Part shown: piece after piece, positions 42,856-51,746 of the stretch
Numbering within the stretch: position 1 is the first letter of the stretch
Layout: the number at the start of each line of letters is the position of its first letter
Assembly (NCBI RefSeq): GCF_035917455.1
Contig: NZ_CP109078.1
Span: forward strand, 5,316,001 to 5,380,000
DNA from: Micromonospora sp. NBC_01796
Lineage (GTDB): Bacteria; Actinomycetota; Actinomycetes; Mycobacteriales; Micromonosporaceae
DNA: 64,000 nt
Reading direction: 5' to 3'
Translations under genes and position numbers: made by a program
Notes under the pieces: model-generated
What the model saw: the letters and a program-made list of their open reading frames with translations, nothing else
Told to the model about the DNA's origin: nothing
Databases searched by the model: none

Positions 42856-44724
42856 TCAGCCGGCGTGCTTGCGGCGCGCCGTGGCCCGGCCCCGGGCGTT
42901 CTGGTCGAGGACGACCTTGCGCAGCCGGATTGCCGCCGGGGTCACCTCGACGCACTCGTCCTCGCGACAGAACTCGAGGGCCTGCTCCAGCGTCAGCTTG
43001 CGCGGCGGGATCAGCTTCTCCGTCTCGTCGCTGCTGGAGGCGCGCATGTTGGTGAGCTTCTTTTCCTTGGTGATGTTGACGTCCATGTCGTCGGCGCGGG
43101 AGTTCTCACCGACCAGCATGCCCTCGTAGACCTCGCTGGTGGGTTCGACGAACAGGGTCCCGCGTTCCTGCAGGTTCATCATCGCGAACGGGGTGACCAC
43201 GCCGGACCGGTCGGCGACCAGGGAGCCGTTGTTGCGGGTACGCAGCTCTCCGAACCACGGCTCGTAGGACTCGAAGACGTGGTGCAGGATGCCGGTGCCC
43301 CGGGTGTCGGTGAGGAACTCGGTCCGGAAGCCGATCAGGCCTCGGGCCGGGACCAGCCACTCCATCCGGATCCATCCGGTGCCGTGGTTGACCAGCTGTT
43401 CCATCCGCCCCTTGCGGGTGGCGAGAAGCTGGGTGATCGCCCCGAGGTACTCCTCCGGGGAGTCGATGGTCAGCCGCTCGACCGGCTCGCAGGTCTTGCC
43501 GTCGATCTCCTTGGTGACGACCTGCGGCTTGCCGACGGTCAGCTCGTACTGCTCGCGGCGCATCTGCTCGACCAGGATGGCCAGCGCCAGTTCGCCCCGG
43601 CCCTGCACCTCCCAGGCGTCCGGCCGTTCGGTCGGCAGGACCCGCAGCGAGACGTTGCCGATCAGTTCCTTGTCCAGCCGGTCCTTGACCATCCGGGCGG
43701 TGACCTTGGCGCCCTTGACCCGGCCGACCAGCGGCGAGGTGTTGGTGCCGATGGTCATCGAGATGGCCGGCTCGTCGACGGTGATCAGCGGCAGCGGTCG
43801 GGGGTCTTCCAGGTTCGCGAGCGTCTCGCCGATCATGATGTTGGGGATGCCGGCGACGGCGATGATGTCGCCCGGCCCGGCGGAGTCGGCGGGCTTGCGC
43901 TCCAGGCCGTCGGTCATCAGCATCTCGGAGATCCGGACCCGCTCGGTGGTCCCGTCGGTACGGCACCAGGCGACCGTCTCGCCCTTGCGGATGGTGCCCT
44001 CGCGGACCCGGCACAGGGCGAGCCGGCCGAGGAACGGCGAGGCGTCGAGGTTGGTGACGTGCGCCTGCATCGGGGCGCCCTCGGTGTACGAGGGCGGCGG
44101 GATGGTGGTCAGCAGGGTGCGGAACAGGGGTTCCAGGGAGGTGCTGTCGCCGGGCACGGTGGCGTCGGCGGGCTGGGTCAGCGAGGCGATGCCGTCGCGG
44201 GCGCAGGCGTAGATGATCGGGAAGTCGATCTGCTCCTCGTCGGCGTCCAGGTCGAGGAAGAGCTCGTAGGTGTCGTCGAGCACCTCCTTGATCCGGGCGT
44301 CCGACCGGTCCACCTTGTTGATCACGAGGATGATCGGCATCCGGGCCTTGAGGGCCTTGCGGAGCACGAACCGGGTCTGCGGCAGCGGGCCTTCGCTCGC
44401 GTCGACCAGCAGGATCACGCCGTCGACCATGGTCAGACCGCGTTCGACCTCGCCGCCGAAGTCGGCGTGGCCGGGGGTGTCGATGATGTTGATCACGACC
44501 GGGTCGCCGCCGTCCGCCGGCACGTAGCGCACGGCGGTGTTCTTGGCGAGAATGGTGATGCCCTTTTCCCGCTCGAGGTCCATCGAGTCCATCACCCGGT
44601 CGGCCATCTCGGCCCGGGCGCTGAACGCCCCGGACTGCCGCAACATGGCGTCGACCAGGGTTGTCTTGCCGTGGTCAACGTGAGCGATAATGGCGACGTT
44701 GCGTAGGTCGGCGCGGGTCTGCAT
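42856..44724 (-). CDS. typA: Translational GTPase TypA/BipA
   Basis: The 622-residue GTPase has G1 [16 protein letters not shown]3 [16 protein letters not shown]4 [10 protein letters not shown] and the C-terminal domain with [15 protein letters not shown]. It binds ribosomes and helps large-subunit assembly and growth under stress or cold. ATG 44724 ([12 protein letters not shown]) follows a strong GGAGGAGGGAGGAT run; the frame upstream to 44796 does not match the family. Confidence 0.95.
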   Translation of the reverse strand: MQTRADLRNVAIIAHVDHGKTTLVDAMLRQSGAFSARAEMADRVMDSMDLEREKGITILAKNTAVRYVPADGGDPVVINIIDTPGHADFGGEVERGLTMVDGVILLVDASEGPLPQTRFVLRKALKARMPIILVINKVDRSDARIKEVLDDTYELFLDLDADEEQIDFPIIYACARDGIASLTQPADATVPGDSTSLEPLFRTLLTTIPPPSYTEGAPMQAHVTNLDASPFLGRLALCRVREGTIRKGETVAWCRTDGTTERVRISEMLMTDGLERKPADSAGPGDIIAVAGIPNIMIGETLANLEDPRPLPLITVDEPAISMTIGTNTSPLVGRVKGAKVTARMVKDRLDKELIGNVSLRVLPTERPDAWEVQGRGELALAILVEQMRREQYELTVGKPQVVTKEIDGKTCEPVERLTIDSPEEYLGAITQLLATRKGRMEQLVNHGTGWIRMEWLVPARGLIGFRTEFLTDTRGTGILHHVFESYEPWFGELRTRNNGSLVADRSGVVTPFAMMNLQERGTLFVEPTSEVYEGMLVGENSRADDMDVNITKEKKLTNMRASSSDETEKLIPPRKLTLEQALEFCREDECVEVTPAAIRLRKVVLDQNARGRATARRKHAG

Positions 44725-44855
44725 GTCACTATCCTCCCTCCTCCTCCGGCGCGGTTGCGTCGGGGTCACCCCTGGGGTGGTCGGGATCTCCCTCAAACCG
44801 CTGTCATGGGGTTGTTCCGGGCTGGCATGCTGGCCGGCGTGGTCCGGGGGTGGAT

Positions 44856-46253
44856 ATGCATACGGTGGTGACGCTGCTTGAGCAGTTGCCGCCGCTGCTT
44901 GTCTACCTGGTGGCCGCGGCGCTGGTCGGGGGCGAGACCGGGCTGTTGGTGCTGGGGCTGTTGGTGCCCAGTGAGGCGACCCTGCTGCTGGTCGGGTTCC
45001 TCGCCTACACCGGGACGCTGGATCTCGGCACCGCGCTGGTCGTGATGATCTCGTCGGCGCTGGTCGGGGACTCGGTGGCGTTCCGCAGCGGCCGTCGGCA
45101 CGGGCCGCGGATCCGGGCCAGCAAGTGGGGGCAGCGGATCGGTGCGCGCCGGTGGGCGAAGGCCGACGAGATGCTGGACCGGCTCGGCGGACGCGCGGTC
45201 CTGGCGGCCCGGTGGATCGCGTACGCGCGGACGCTGGTGCCCCGGCTCGCGGGCAACGCCGGGATGCCCTACCGGCGGTTCGCCCCGTGGAACCTGGCCG
45301 GGGTGGTGAGCTGGGTCGGCGGCTCGGTGGTGGTCGGCTACCTGGCCGGGGAGTCGTACGAGACCGTCTCCAGTTATCTCGGCAAGGCGACCGGGGCGGT
45401 CCTGGTGCTGCTGGTCGCGGTGCTGGTGATCGTGCTGGGCGGGCGGTGGCTGGGCCGCAACCCCGATCCGGTACGCGCGCTGCTGGGCCGGGCCCGCGCG
45501 TTGCCGCCGGTGCGTTGGCTCGCCGGCCGCTACGGGGTGCTGTTCTTCCTGCTCGCGATGCACATCGGTCCCGGCTGGACCCTGTTGATCAACCTGCTGG
45601 CCGGGCTCGGGCTGCTGTTCGCCATCGGTCTGGGGCTGGCGTACCTGGTCGATGTGGTGGTCCACCAGAGCGGCCTGTACGTGGTGGACCACGCGATCGC
45701 CCAGTGGTTCGCCGAACAGCGTGCCAGCGGTACGGCCGACGCGGCGATCACCGTACTCAACGTGTTCCGCGGGTCGTTCCTGATCATCGCGGTGGCCCTG
45801 GTCGCGGTGCTGGTCGGTTGGCGGTCCCGGCCGTGGCAGGCCGACCTGGTGAGCGTGGTCGGCACGGTCGGGGCGTCCCTGCCGTTGGTGCTGCTGGCCC
45901 TGGTCGCGGACCTGACCCAACCGGGTCAGCGCACGCCCGAGGAGGCGGGTGCGGGGGTGGCGGCGTTCCCGAACCAGAACGCGATCGTCACCGCCAGCCT
46001 GTGCACGCTGGCCTGGTTGCTGGCCCGGCAGAACCGGTGGCCGTTCGCGGTGGCCGCGTGGACGGGTGCGGCGGTCGGGGTGCTCATGGTCGGGGCGGCG
46101 CGGCTCTACGTCGGTTGGAGTTCGGCCAGCGAGACGGTCACCTCGATCCTGCTCGGGGTGCTCTGGACGGCGGTGTTCATGGTCGCCTGGGCCACCCGGG
46201 ACCGGGCCGTACGCGGCGCCGCGCCACCGGAGCCTCAACCGATCGGTTCGTGA
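44856..46253 (+). CDS. DedA domain fused to a PAP2 phosphatase domain
   Basis: This is an all-membrane protein of 465 residues. The N-terminal 195 are DedA-like (GLLVLGLLVPSEATLLL; GDSVAFRSGRRHG; ARTLVPRLAGNAGMPYRRF). After a linker comes a PAP2-like domain with partial motifs: an arginine/proline-containing TQPGQRTPEEAG region replaces KxxxxxxRP, AAFPNQNAI corresponds to PSGH without His, and ARLYVGWSSASETV resembles SRxxxxxHxxxD. Catalytic residues are thus altered, so activity is doubtful. ATG 44856 has GGGGG before it; GTG 44850 is close. Confidence 0.8.
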   Translation: MHTVVTLLEQLPPLLVYLVAAALVGGETGLLVLGLLVPSEATLLLVGFLAYTGTLDLGTALVVMISSALVGDSVAFRSGRRHGPRIRASKWGQRIGARRWAKADEMLDRLGGRAVLAARWIAYARTLVPRLAGNAGMPYRRFAPWNLAGVVSWVGGSVVVGYLAGESYETVSSYLGKATGAVLVLLVAVLVIVLGGRWLGRNPDPVRALLGRARALPPVRWLAGRYGVLFFLLAMHIGPGWTLLINLLAGLGLLFAIGLGLAYLVDVVVHQSGLYVVDHAIAQWFAEQRASGTADAAITVLNVFRGSFLIIAVALVAVLVGWRSRPWQADLVSVVGTVGASLPLVLLALVADLTQPGQRTPEEAGAGVAAFPNQNAIVTASLCTLAWLLARQNRWPFAVAAWTGAAVGVLMVGAARLYVGWSSASETVTSILLGVLWTAVFMVAWATRDRAVRGAAPPEPQPIGS

Positions 46254-46350
46254 TCCGTGCCCGTTGAGTGGATGATTCGCCGCGGTCGGGGTCCGGGTCG
46301 GTTGTCGTTCCCTTGTTACGGTGCGTTCGGACTCGACGGGGAGGGCTCCG

Positions 46351-47217
46351 ATGACTGGATCGACGCGCCGGATCGGACTGGCCGCGGGTGCGCTGTCGCT
46401 CGCCCTGGTGCTGGCCGGGTGCGGCGGTGACGCCCCGGTCGATCGGGTGACCGCACCGGTCGGGGTGACCGTCTCCGGATCCACCGGTGAGCCGAGCGCA
46501 CCGCCGTCCGCCCCGGTCGCCGAGGGCCTGGGTACCGGCCCGACCAGGTCGGCGTCCCCGAGCCCGAGCAGGACCACCGCCAAGCCCAAGCCGCCGAAGT
46601 CGAAGGCCCCGCCGAAGCCGGTGCCGAAGAAGGACATCCCGCCGCCGCCGGCTGTCCAGCCGGCGCCGCCCGGCTGCACCGGGCCGAAGTACGTCGGCAC
46701 CCAGGCCAGTCGGGCCGATGTGAAGGCGGCGCTCGCCGAGGCAGCGAACGTGACCTACTGGCCCACCTCGGCGCCGGAGATCAAGGTGCCGCTTAACCTG
46801 CTCAAGGCGATCGCCTGGCAGGAGAGCGGTTGGCAGTCCAACATCCAGGCGTGCGACGGTGGTGTCGGGCTGATGCAGGTGATGCCGGGTACGGCGTCCC
46901 AGATCAACAACCGGTTCGGCCAGTCGTACCAGATCGGCCAGTACCAGGACAACGCGAAGCTCGGCGCGAACTACCTGGCCTGGCTGATCAAGTACCTGAG
47001 TGAGCGGACCGGCCTCGGTTACGACATCAACGCTACGGACTGTGTCGACCATGTCGATCCGTGCATGCTCAACGCGGTGATCTCGGCGTACAACATGGGG
47101 CCCGAGAGGGGACTCGTGCTGCAACCCGACGGGACGTACGACCTCAAGATTACGAACCCCCGGTATACGGACAACGTGCGTACGTTGATGACCGAGTGCG
47201 AGTGCCTCGGATTCTGA
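46351..47217 (+). CDS. Lytic transglycosylase lipoprotein
   Basis: The signal peptide ends in LVLAGC (Cys 24). A Lys/Pro-rich spacer (KPKPPKSKAPPKPVPKK) precedes an SLT-type domain with catalytic Glu in AIAWQESGWQSN, then GGVGLMQVMPGTA and SAYNMGP. It cleaves glycan strands outside the membrane. ATG 46351 is chosen over GTG 46321 because GGGGAGGG lies before it and a TACGGT box at 46316 places the transcript start between the two. Confidence 0.88.
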   Translation: MTGSTRRIGLAAGALSLALVLAGCGGDAPVDRVTAPVGVTVSGSTGEPSAPPSAPVAEGLGTGPTRSASPSPSRTTAKPKPPKSKAPPKPVPKKDIPPPPAVQPAPPGCTGPKYVGTQASRADVKAALAEAANVTYWPTSAPEIKVPLNLLKAIAWQESGWQSNIQACDGGVGLMQVMPGTASQINNRFGQSYQIGQYQDNAKLGANYLAWLIKYLSERTGLGYDINATDCVDHVDPCMLNAVISAYNMGPERGLVLQPDGTYDLKITNPRYTDNVRTLMTECECLGF

Positions 47218-47438
47218 CCCGGACGGCCATCCTGGTCCACCGTCCCTTGTGATCAATTTGTCGTCGTAAATCGGCTGCCGGCACTGCGCCGGTAGTCGAT
47301 CTGACGTGCGCCCGACAGAAGATGGCACGCATTTTCCCTGGTCAGTGGCGTGTGGGCGACGATACTCTCAAGTCGGACAGGTTGGACGATCGGCACTGTC
47401 AATCCATTTGGGTAAGACGCGCCGATAGGAGAAATTCA

Positions 47439-48032
47439 ATGGCACTCTGGACCGATCTCGCCACCTGGCGTGGTCCCACCGTCAACTCTGGTGACGGCGA
47501 CAAGAACGGCAATGAGGCCAGCGACCGGATGACCGAGCACCGCGGCATCGTGTTGCACATCGCCGAGGGCTACTTCGAGGGCACCATCGCCTGGCAGAAG
47601 AACCCGACGGCCGACGTCTCGTCACACTTCGTAGTCGCGAAGGACGGCCGGATCGCGCAGATGGTGGACACCGACATCCGATCCTGGGCACAACGGTCCG
47701 GGAACCCCACGTGGCTCAGCGTCGAGAACGAGGGCTTCGTTCCGGGCGCACTCACCCCACAACAGATCGAGGCGAACGCACGCCTGCTCGTGCGCGCCAA
47801 CCAGGTCTACGACATCCCACTGCAGATCGCCACCAGTCCGTCGGGGCGGGGGCTCGGCCACCACAGCATGGGGGCCGAGAACGGGGTCGACTGGGGACAT
47901 CCCCACTGTCCCGGTCCCGCCATCATCGCCCAGAAGCCGGCCATCGTCTCCCGGGCGTTGGAACTGAGCGGCTCGGAGGTGGTGCCGGTGGCCCCGGATC
48001 GGCCCCGGCGCAGATGGATCATCGACAACTAG
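47439..48032 (+). CDS. N-acetylmuramoyl-L-alanine amidase (Amidase_2)
   Basis: The 197-residue enzyme has an amidase-2/PGRP fold: IVLHIAEGYFEG (first zinc His), SSHFVVAKDGRIAQMVDT, GLGHHSMGAENGVDWGHPHCPG (second His and the Cys). AGGAGAAA precedes ATG 47439. No signal peptide is present, so export by another route or release by lysis is implied, as in phage-type amidases. A 70-residue gene follows after 28 nt. Confidence 0.85.
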   Translation: MALWTDLATWRGPTVNSGDGDKNGNEASDRMTEHRGIVLHIAEGYFEGTIAWQKNPTADVSSHFVVAKDGRIAQMVDTDIRSWAQRSGNPTWLSVENEGFVPGALTPQQIEANARLLVRANQVYDIPLQIATSPSGRGLGHHSMGAENGVDWGHPHCPGPAIIAQKPAIVSRALELSGSEVVPVAPDRPRRRWIIDN

Positions 48033-48060
48033 GAGATCGACGACCAGAAAGGTCCGTCCC

Positions 48061-48273
48061 ATGTATCTCATCCAGAGCACGACGCAGAACCCGAGCCCCA
48101 TCTTCCTCGTGCACGACAGCGGCAAGGTCCGGCACATCGGCCCGGTCGAATTCAACTACCTCCGTTCCCTCGGCGGTGGCGCGACCGTGCCGCTGCTGGT
48201 GGAGCCGAATCCGGACGCGTTCGCCCGGCTGCTCGCCGAGGCCCGCGTCTCGCAGGGCTACCTGCAGAACTGA
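48061..48273 (+). CDS. Hypothetical 70-residue protein beside the amidase
   Basis: I do not recognise a family. The peptide MYLIQSTTQNPSPIFLVHDSGKVRHIGPVEFNYL... looks like a small beta-sheet domain followed by a helix. It is 28 nt downstream of the amidase gene and likely in the same transcript, so it may be an accessory or an inhibitor of that enzyme. Confidence 0.65.
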   Translation: MYLIQSTTQNPSPIFLVHDSGKVRHIGPVEFNYLRSLGGGATVPLLVEPNPDAFARLLAEARVSQGYLQN

Positions 48274-48309
48274 GTCGCACCTGGCCCGGAGCCGGCGACC
48301 GTCCGCCGG

Positions 48310-49335
48310 TCAGCGGTGCCGGGCCAGCCAGGCGTCCTCGGCGGCGTAGTCGAAGTAGTCGGTCCGGTACTCCAGCAGGTCGGTGAAGACGTCACGCCAG
48401 TCCCGGTCGCGGGTGGCGTCCACCAGCCAGCTCACCGTCTCCGGCAGGGACCGGAGGTAGTCGGTGACCGGGCGGTAGCCGAGCTGTCGTTGGGCCACGC
48501 TCATGTCGAGCACCACGGGGTTCGCCGTCGACCAGGGTGTCTCGCCCACCGGGGGTGCCGGCGAGGGCCCGTCGATCAGCACCTCGTCGGCGGAGTGGTC
48601 GAGCACGGAGTGGATGGCGGCGCCGATCTCCCGTACGGTCGGCGCCTCCGGGTCGGCGGCGTTGAGCACCCTGGCTCCCGGCTCGGACGCGGCCAGCCGG
48701 ATCAGCTCGGCCAGGTTGGCGGTGGACACCGGGTGGAACCGGCTCTCGCCCCCGTAGGCGAGCACCCGGGCCGGCCTGCGGTCCAGCGCCCGCTTCACGA
48801 AGTGCCACTCGCGGGGGTGCACGGTGTGCGGGCCGTGGATGGCCCCGGCACGCAACACGGTGGTGGGCAGGATCGCGCCGGCGTCGAGCAACTCGCGCTC
48901 CAGGGCGGCCTTGTCGGCCGCGTAGTCCCCGGTGCCGGCCATGGTGGTCGGCTGGGTCTCGGCGATCGGTACGGGGAAGGTCACCCCGTCGGCGCCGAAG
49001 CCCAGCCCCTGGTCGTCGAGGTAGACCGCGGCGCTGGAGAGCACCACGGCCGAGCCGATCCGGTCAGAGAGTTCGATCAGTTGTCGGGCGTGCCGGGCGC
49101 CGTACGCGACGGTGTCGACCACCAGGTCGCAGCCGTCGCCGATCGCCTCGACGAGCTCGTCGTCGTTCTCCCGGTCGAGCGGAACCGGGTGCACGTGCCA
49201 GTCGAGCGGCCACAGTGGCCCGCCCCGTCCGCCCCGGGAACCGGCCCGGACCTGCCACCCGTCACGCACCAGGGCGCGTACGGTCGCCCGGCCTACCTGG
49301 CCGGTTGCTCCGATGACCAACGCAGTCCTCTCCAT
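48310..49335 (-). CDS. NAD-dependent epimerase/dehydratase
   Basis: The 341-residue extended SDR protein starts MERTALVIGATGQVGRATV (nucleotide-binding GATGQVG), followed by VVLSSAAVY and YAADKAALE, with Tyr and Lys as catalytic pair, and a C-terminal substrate domain. Family members reduce or epimerise sugars or other small molecules. ATG 49335 is set by a TACCGT box 6 nt upstream. It is divergent from the ArsR-type regulator with the palindrome between them. Confidence 0.83.
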   Translation of the reverse strand: MERTALVIGATGQVGRATVRALVRDGWQVRAGSRGGRGGPLWPLDWHVHPVPLDRENDDELVEAIGDGCDLVVDTVAYGARHARQLIELSDRIGSAVVLSSAAVYLDDQGLGFGADGVTFPVPIAETQPTTMAGTGDYAADKAALERELLDAGAILPTTVLRAGAIHGPHTVHPREWHFVKRALDRRPARVLAYGGESRFHPVSTANLAELIRLAASEPGARVLNAADPEAPTVREIGAAIHSVLDHSADEVLIDGPSPAPPVGETPWSTANPVVLDMSVAQRQLGYRPVTDYLRSLPETVSWLVDATRDRDWRDVFTDLLEYRTDYFDYAAEDAWLARHR

Positions 49336-49341
49336 ACGCCC

Positions 49342-49347
49342 ACGGTA
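49342..49347 (-). promoter_or_regulatory. Leaderless-type -10 box TACCGT
   Basis: On the minus strand TACCGT is 6 nt before ATG 49335. Confidence 0.5.
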
Positions 49348-49419
49348 GGCGGGCGGGCGGCCCGACCTGCGCCCCTTCTGCCGACGGCGAATAAGCCGAG
49401 AGCTCAACCCGTCCACGGT

Positions 49420-49467
49420 TCAGCAACAGGCATTGCGCAACAACTCTTGCGCAATGCCTGTTGCTGA
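49420..49467. promoter_or_regulatory. Palindromic operator upstream of the ArsR-type regulator
   Basis: Exact 21-nt arms (TCAGCAACAGGCATTGCGCA, continuing by one A) enclose CAACTC. Each arm contains TTGCGCAA, itself a dyad, so two half-operators face each other. It ends 15 nt before the regulator start and lies between divergent genes. Confidence 0.75.
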
Positions 49468-49482
49468 TGCCAGACTCCTCGC

Positions 49483-50058
49483 ATGGACAGAGCAGAGATC
49501 CGGCAGGTGACCGACTCGCGGGTGCTGGCGGCGCTGGCACACCCGTTGCGGCGCCGGCTGATGGACGCGTTGAAGGTCGACGGGCCGTCCACGGTGAGTG
49601 CGCTCGCCGCGCGGACCGGCCAGGCGGTGGCGAACATCAGCCACCACCTCAAGGTGCTGGCCGCCAGCGAACTGGTCGAGGAGGCGCCCGAACTGGCCCG
49701 CGACCGGCGGGAACGATGGTGGCGACCGGTCTCCGCCGGGGTGCGCTGGTCGCAGGCCGACTTCGCCGACGACCCGGCCGCGATGGCGGTCTTCAACGCC
49801 TCGCTCTCGCTCAACCTCGACCGGCACGCCAGCCTGGTCCGGGCCTGGTGGGCGGCGACCGAGACCGGGGCGGGCGGGTGGACCGAGGGACCGTTCTCCG
49901 CGGACAAGTGGCTGCACCTCACCCCGGCCGAGCTGACTCAGCTCAGCGGCGAGCTGATCGGGGTGCTGGACCGGTGGGCCAACCGGGAGGTCCCGGACGA
50001 CGGCGAGCACCGGGAGCCGGTCTTCGTCTTCGCCCACGGCGTACCGGCGCAGCCGTGA
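49483..50058 (+). CDS. ArsR-type winged helix regulator
   Basis: The 191-residue protein has an N-terminal winged helix (LAALAHPLRRRLMDALKVDGPSTVSALAARTGQAVANISHHLKVL) and a C-terminal effector domain with several Trp. Members of this HTH_20 group repress drug or metabolite exporters and are released by their substrate. The palindrome just upstream is the likely binding site. An MFS transporter overlaps the stop by 4 nt (GTGA), so regulator and pump are co-expressed. Confidence 0.88.
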   Translation: MDRAEIRQVTDSRVLAALAHPLRRRLMDALKVDGPSTVSALAARTGQAVANISHHLKVLAASELVEEAPELARDRRERWWRPVSAGVRWSQADFADDPAAMAVFNASLSLNLDRHASLVRAWWAATETGAGGWTEGPFSADKWLHLTPAELTQLSGELIGVLDRWANREVPDDGEHREPVFVFAHGVPAQP

Positions 50059-51746
50059 CCGGCGACCCGGCCGGGCAGACGGTCGCACCCCGCCGGAGTC
50101 TGCTGCGGCACCGGGACTTCCGGCTGCTCTGGATCGGACAGACCACCAGCAAGCTCGGCAGCAGCGTCACCGGCGTGGCGCTGCCGCTGGTGGCGGTCGC
50201 CACCGTCGATGCGACCACCTTCCAGGTGGCCCTGCTGGCCGCGGCCGCCTGGGTGCCCTGGCTGGTGATCGGGCTACCGGCCGGCGCGTGGGTGGACCGG
50301 CTGCCGCGCCGACCGGTGATGATCCTGGCCGACCTCGCCTGCCTGGTGCTGTTCCTCAGCGTGCCGGTCGCCGCCTGGTTCGGCGTACTGGGCATCGGGC
50401 AACTGCTCGCGGTCGCCCTCGGCACCGGGACGGCCAGCGTGTTCTTCCAGACGTCCTACCAGGTCTACCTGCCCACGCTGTTGCGGCCGGAGGAGGTGGC
50501 CGAGGGCAACGCGAAGCTGCAGGGCACCGAGTCGGCGGCGCACGTGGTCGGCCCCGGTCTCGCCGGGCTGCTCGCCCAACTGGTCGGCGCGGCGTCCGCG
50601 CTGCTCGCCGACGCGGCCAGCTTCCTGGTCTCGGTGCTGTGCCTCTGGTCCATCCGTACGCCCGAAGCCCGGCCCGCCCGGGACCCGCACCGGGAGAACC
50701 TGCGCCGGCAGATCCGCGCCGGAATCCGGTTCGTGGCCCTCGACCCCTACCTGCGGGTGATGACGGTCTTCGGCGCGGCCAGCAACATCGCCCTGGTCGG
50801 CTACCAGGCGATCCTGGTGGTCTTCCTGGTCCGCGAGGTGGGGGTGAGTCCGGGCCTGGTCGGCGCCCTGATCGCCCTGACCAGCCTCGGTGGGGTACTC
50901 GGTGCGACCGCCGCCGGCTGGCTCGCCCGGCGCTTCGGCACCGCCCGTGGACTGCTCCTGTCCGAGCTGGGTGCGGCACCGTTCGCCCTGCTCATCCCGC
51001 TCACCGCGCCCGGTCCCCGGCTCGGTTTCCTGGTCGCCGGGGGCGTCGTCGTCGGCGCCGGGATCGTCGCCGGCAACGTGATCAAGGGGAGTTTCCGGCA
51101 GACGTACACCCCGCACCACCTGCTCGGCCGGGTCACCGTCAGCATGCAGTTGCTCAACTTCGGCTCGATCCCGTTCGGTGCGCTGCTCGCCGGTGCGCTC
51201 GGCAGCACAATGGGGATCCGGCCGACGATGTGGATCATGACGGCGCTCCTGCCGCTGAGCAGCCTGATCCTGCTCCTCGGCCCGCTGCGGCAACGCCGCG
51301 ACCTGCCGACCCGCCCGGCGGGTGACGACCGCGACCAAGCGGTGGGCGAGGTCGGGTCAGTGGAAGCGGCCGGGCCAGTGGAAGCGGCCGGGGCGGTGAG
51401 AGCGGTCGCTTCAGTGGAAGCGGTCGGGGGTGACGTGGGCGGGGTCGATCCCCGGCTCGGGCGGCGTGACCCCGGTGACCAGCGTCGCCAGCAGACGACC
51501 GAGACTCGGCGCGACCTGCATGCCGTACCCGCTCAGGCCGGCCAGCCAGAGAAAACCCTCCGCGTCCGCGGACCGGCCGACCACCGGCACGTCGTCGGCG
51601 GCCGAGGTCCGCAGCCCGGCCCAGGCGTGGTGCACCCGGCGGATGGTGAGGGTGGTGGCCTCCTCGACCCGGGCGGCCCCGATCGCGATGTCGAGGTCGT
51701 CGGGGCGTACGTCACCGGGCGGGGTCGGGGTGGCGTCGGCGGGTGA
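50055..51746 (+). CDS. MFS efflux transporter with run-on C-terminus
   Basis: The first 415 residues are a twelve-helix MFS protein of the MFS_3/enterobactin-exporter type (LRHRDFRLLWIGQTTSKLGSSV; GLPAGAWVDRLPRRPVM; GTESAAHVVGPGLAGLLAQLV). After RDLPTRPAGDD the frame runs on for some 145 residues of Gly/Arg-rich sequence with VEAAG repeats, antisense to the 3' end of the FAD oxidoreductase gene. The tail is unlikely to be functional. GTG 50055 overlaps the regulator gene; the pump probably exports a toxic small molecule. Confidence 0.82.
   Translation: MTGDPAGQTVAPRRSLLRHRDFRLLWIGQTTSKLGSSVTGVALPLVAVATVDATTFQVALLAAAAWVPWLVIGLPAGAWVDRLPRRPVMILADLACLVLFLSVPVAAWFGVLGIGQLLAVALGTGTASVFFQTSYQVYLPTLLRPEEVAEGNAKLQGTESAAHVVGPGLAGLLAQLVGAASALLADAASFLVSVLCLWSIRTPEARPARDPHRENLRRQIRAGIRFVALDPYLRVMTVFGAASNIALVGYQAILVVFLVREVGVSPGLVGALIALTSLGGVLGATAAGWLARRFGTARGLLLSELGAAPFALLIPLTAPGPRLGFLVAGGVVVGAGIVAGNVIKGSFRQTYTPHHLLGRVTVSMQLLNFGSIPFGALLAGALGSTMGIRPTMWIMTALLPLSSLILLLGPLRQRRDLPTRPAGDDRDQAVGEVGSVEAAGPVEAAGAVRAVASVEAVGGDVGGVDPRLGRRDPGDQRRQQTTETRRDLHAVPAQAGQPEKTLRVRGPADHRHVVGGRGPQPGPGVVHPADGEGGGLLDPGGPDRDVEVVGAYVTGRGRGGVGG
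51358..51429. repeat. Four 18-nt tandem repeats at the FAD gene 3' end
   Basis: Units start with CAGTGGAAGCGG at 51358, 51376, 51394 (degenerate) and 51412. The last covers the stop and final codons of the minus-strand oxidoreductase. On the plus strand they encode the VEAAG repeats of the transporter tail. Confidence 0.85.
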
